41,994 bases of DNA from an uncultured Bacilli bacterium (GTDB lineage Bacteria; Bacillota_I; Bacilli_A; RF39; UBA660), in assembly GCA_910586865.1 (NCBI GenBank), contig CAJUIY010000012.1:1-41994 (forward strand). The letters are read 5' to 3'. The notes beneath the pieces are model-generated. The model was given only the letters and a program-made list of their open reading frames with translations. It was not told the origin of the DNA and did no database searches. Shown in pieces: positions 40,507 to 41,994 of the stretch. The position numbers were made by a program, and so were the translations under genes. Each line of letters begins with the position of its first letter. Position 1 is the first letter of the stretch.

Positions 40507-41963
40507 ATGGCAAGTAATTATTCAAACTTTTTATATAATGATTATGAAAAATTATTAGAAAAATTTGAAAAACAAGAAAAATTACTAAAAGAAACCAATA
40601 ATCTCATAAAAACATTAAATGACACTATTGAAAATCTTAATGAAACTAATCAAAAACTCCAAAAATTAATCGAAGAAAAAGATATGGAAATATTAAGACT
40701 AAAATCTAAAAATAATCGTGATAGTTCTAATTCTAATAAACCTTCTGGAACAAATGGATATAAGAAAGTAATCATAAATAGAAGAGAAAAATCAGGTAAG
40801 CCTAAGGGAGCTCAAATTAATCATACCCCTCACTCACTTAAGAATAAGCTCAATCAATTTATTGATTCTGGAGATATTTTAGAAGAAATAATTGAAATTA
40901 ATAAAAATGATAATAACAAAATAAAAGATACATAGAAAAGGTTGTAATTGATATTAAAATAACTAAGCATATAAAAGGGTTCCGATACTATCCTGATGAA
41001 AAAGGAAAATATAACATACCGAAACATCATAACCAATATGTACAATATGGAAATAATGTAAAAGCAATATGTGTTGATTTAATGAATAATCTATGTACCT
41101 CAACAGATGGAGTAACGAGATTTATTGAGGATATTACTAATGGTGGAATGACAATACAAAAAGGTACATTAATATTGTGGAACAAAGATATTTTAAATAA
41201 ATTATTACCAGAAATAAATAAAATAGAAGCATCGTTATTAAATTCCTATTATATAAATCATGATGAATCACAGATAAAAATAGATGGTGAAGGAAACAAT
41301 ATTTTGTGTGCTTGTAATGCTAAGTATACAAGATTATGGACACACAAACATAAATCTCAAGAGGCACTAAAAGAAATAGGCTTTCTACCAAAATATCAAG
41401 GGATAATTGTAAAGGATGGAACTGAGCTATATAATCCATTTGGTATTATGTTATCTCAATGCCTATCTCATATATTAAGATATTTAAAACCATATTATAC
41501 AGATATAAAGCATATTTTTACAAAGAAAATGAGTAACTTTTTGAGTAGATGTAATGCTATAATAAACAGTTTAATTGATAAAGGAATGAAATCATTTACG
41601 AATTTGGAATATGAAAAATTAATAGAGGAATATAACTTAATTTTAGATGGATGGGAAACAGAGCTTAGAGAAGATATTAATAATTATCTATTTAATGATG
41701 AATATTGTTTATTTAAAAGAATGAAATATGATAATAAAAATATGGATGAAAAATATCGTGGTGATAGAGATGAAATTTTATACTTTTTAAAGGATTTTGA
41801 AGTGCCATCAACAAATAATATTGCAGAAGTTGCGCAAAGACCTGCTAAAATAAAACAAAAGATTGGGAAGTTTAGAAGTAATGAAGGAGCAGAAAACTAT
41901 GTAATTATAAGAAGTTGCATCAGTACATATAAAAATAACGAGTCTGTAAATAAATCTGTGTAA
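40507..41963 (+). pseudogene. IS66-family transposase (TnpC-like), frameshifted
   Basis: The first part (40507-40935) encodes a leucine-zipper-like coiled coil (ETNNLIKTLNDTIENLNETN) and the IS66 hallmark NNRDSSNSNKPSG, then stops at TAG 40933-40935. From 40932 in another frame the homology goes on without a gap: IEKVVIDIKITKHIKGF, YYPDEKGKYNIPKHHNQYV, KAICVDLMNN, then the DDE core with NHDESQIKIDGEG (first D), a second acidic region IIVKDGTELYNPFG and NNIAEVAQRPAKIKQK (E) and the ending GKFRSNEGAENYVIIRS. One single-base frameshift thus separates two otherwise complete halves. It is probably a recent dead copy; no programmed slippery heptamer is visible. AAGGTG supports the start. Accessory IS66 genes (tnpA, tnpB) are absent, and I see no sure terminal inverted repeats. 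Confidence 0.85.
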
Positions 41964-41994
41964 ATAGAAATCTTTCCATGATAAAATAAAAGAA

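Noticed and set aside
40918..40938. Programmed -1 frameshift in the IS66 transposase.
   Set aside because: No X-XXY-YYZ slippery heptamer is in the correct frame before the stop, and IS66 transposases are normally made from one frame.
40411..41965. CCACAGATT near 40414 and AATCTGTG near 41953 as terminal inverted repeats of the IS66 element.
   Set aside because: Only eight or nine bases match, the right one lies inside the coding end, and such matches are expected by chance here.

Overview
The window is low-GC DNA that reads with the standard bacterial code. Nearly all stops are TAA or TAG, with one TGA at the end of ugd. Strong AGGAGG-like ribosome binding sites, sigma-A promoters, a CIRCE-like operator, LysM and SpoIID-type wall proteins, GH25 lysozyme and teichuronic or capsule-type genes point to a low-GC Bacillota, probably an uncultured gut Bacilli, Erysipelotrichia or Clostridia member. 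I cannot name the species. Almost every gene is on the minus strand.

Layout. (1) 1-6.8 kb is housekeeping and wall genes: an unknown coiled-coil protein, a ClpB disaggregase lacking its N-domain behind a promoter with a CIRCE-like element, an unknown basic protein, and a three-gene operon of LysM protein, small unknown protein and SpoIID-like/peptidoglycan-binding protein. (2) 6.7-15.1 kb is an accessory island. It is bracketed by two diverged copies of the same junction (start of the LysM gene, terminator, end of a glycosyltransferase gene). The left copy keeps the LysM gene and has a dead glycosyltransferase tail; the right copy keeps the glycosyltransferase and has a dead LysM start. Inside are a candidate type I toxin-antitoxin locus, a NUDIX hydrolase and a multi-hairpin RNA, all between two direct repeats resembling Tn916-type integrase arm sites. 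A minus-strand gene train follows: an XRE-like regulator, several unknown proteins, a broken metallophosphoesterase, a DnaA-like ATPase core without a P-loop, and a SepF-like mini-protein. (3) 15.1-36.1 kb is a large surface-polysaccharide locus with many glycosyltransferases, two DUF2142 membrane proteins, GtrA, DUF2304, a Wzx-like flippase, an ABC exporter pair, three acyl/acetyltransferases and UDP-glucose dehydrogenase. (4) 36.2-40.2 kb has a hairpin-rich leader and a 1260-residue secreted GH25 lysozyme with nine surface repeats. (5) 40.4-42 kb is a frameshifted IS66-family transposase.

How it fits together. Ugd would supply UDP-glucuronate. The GT2, GT4 and DUF616 enzymes would build lipid-linked glycans, which the ABC pair and the flippase export. 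The GtrA/GT2/DUF2142 sets would add side sugars on the outer face, and the acyltransferases decorate the product. The GH25 protein and LysM/SpoIID proteins act on or bind the wall to which such glycans are attached. No priming phosphoglycosyltransferase is seen, so that step must be encoded elsewhere.

The least ordinary items are the toxin/antisense RNA locus at 7.6-7.9 kb, the small cassette between integrase-arm-like repeats, the P-loop-less DnaA relative inside an otherwise unrecognised island operon, the duplicated junctions around the island, and the two structured RNA regions.
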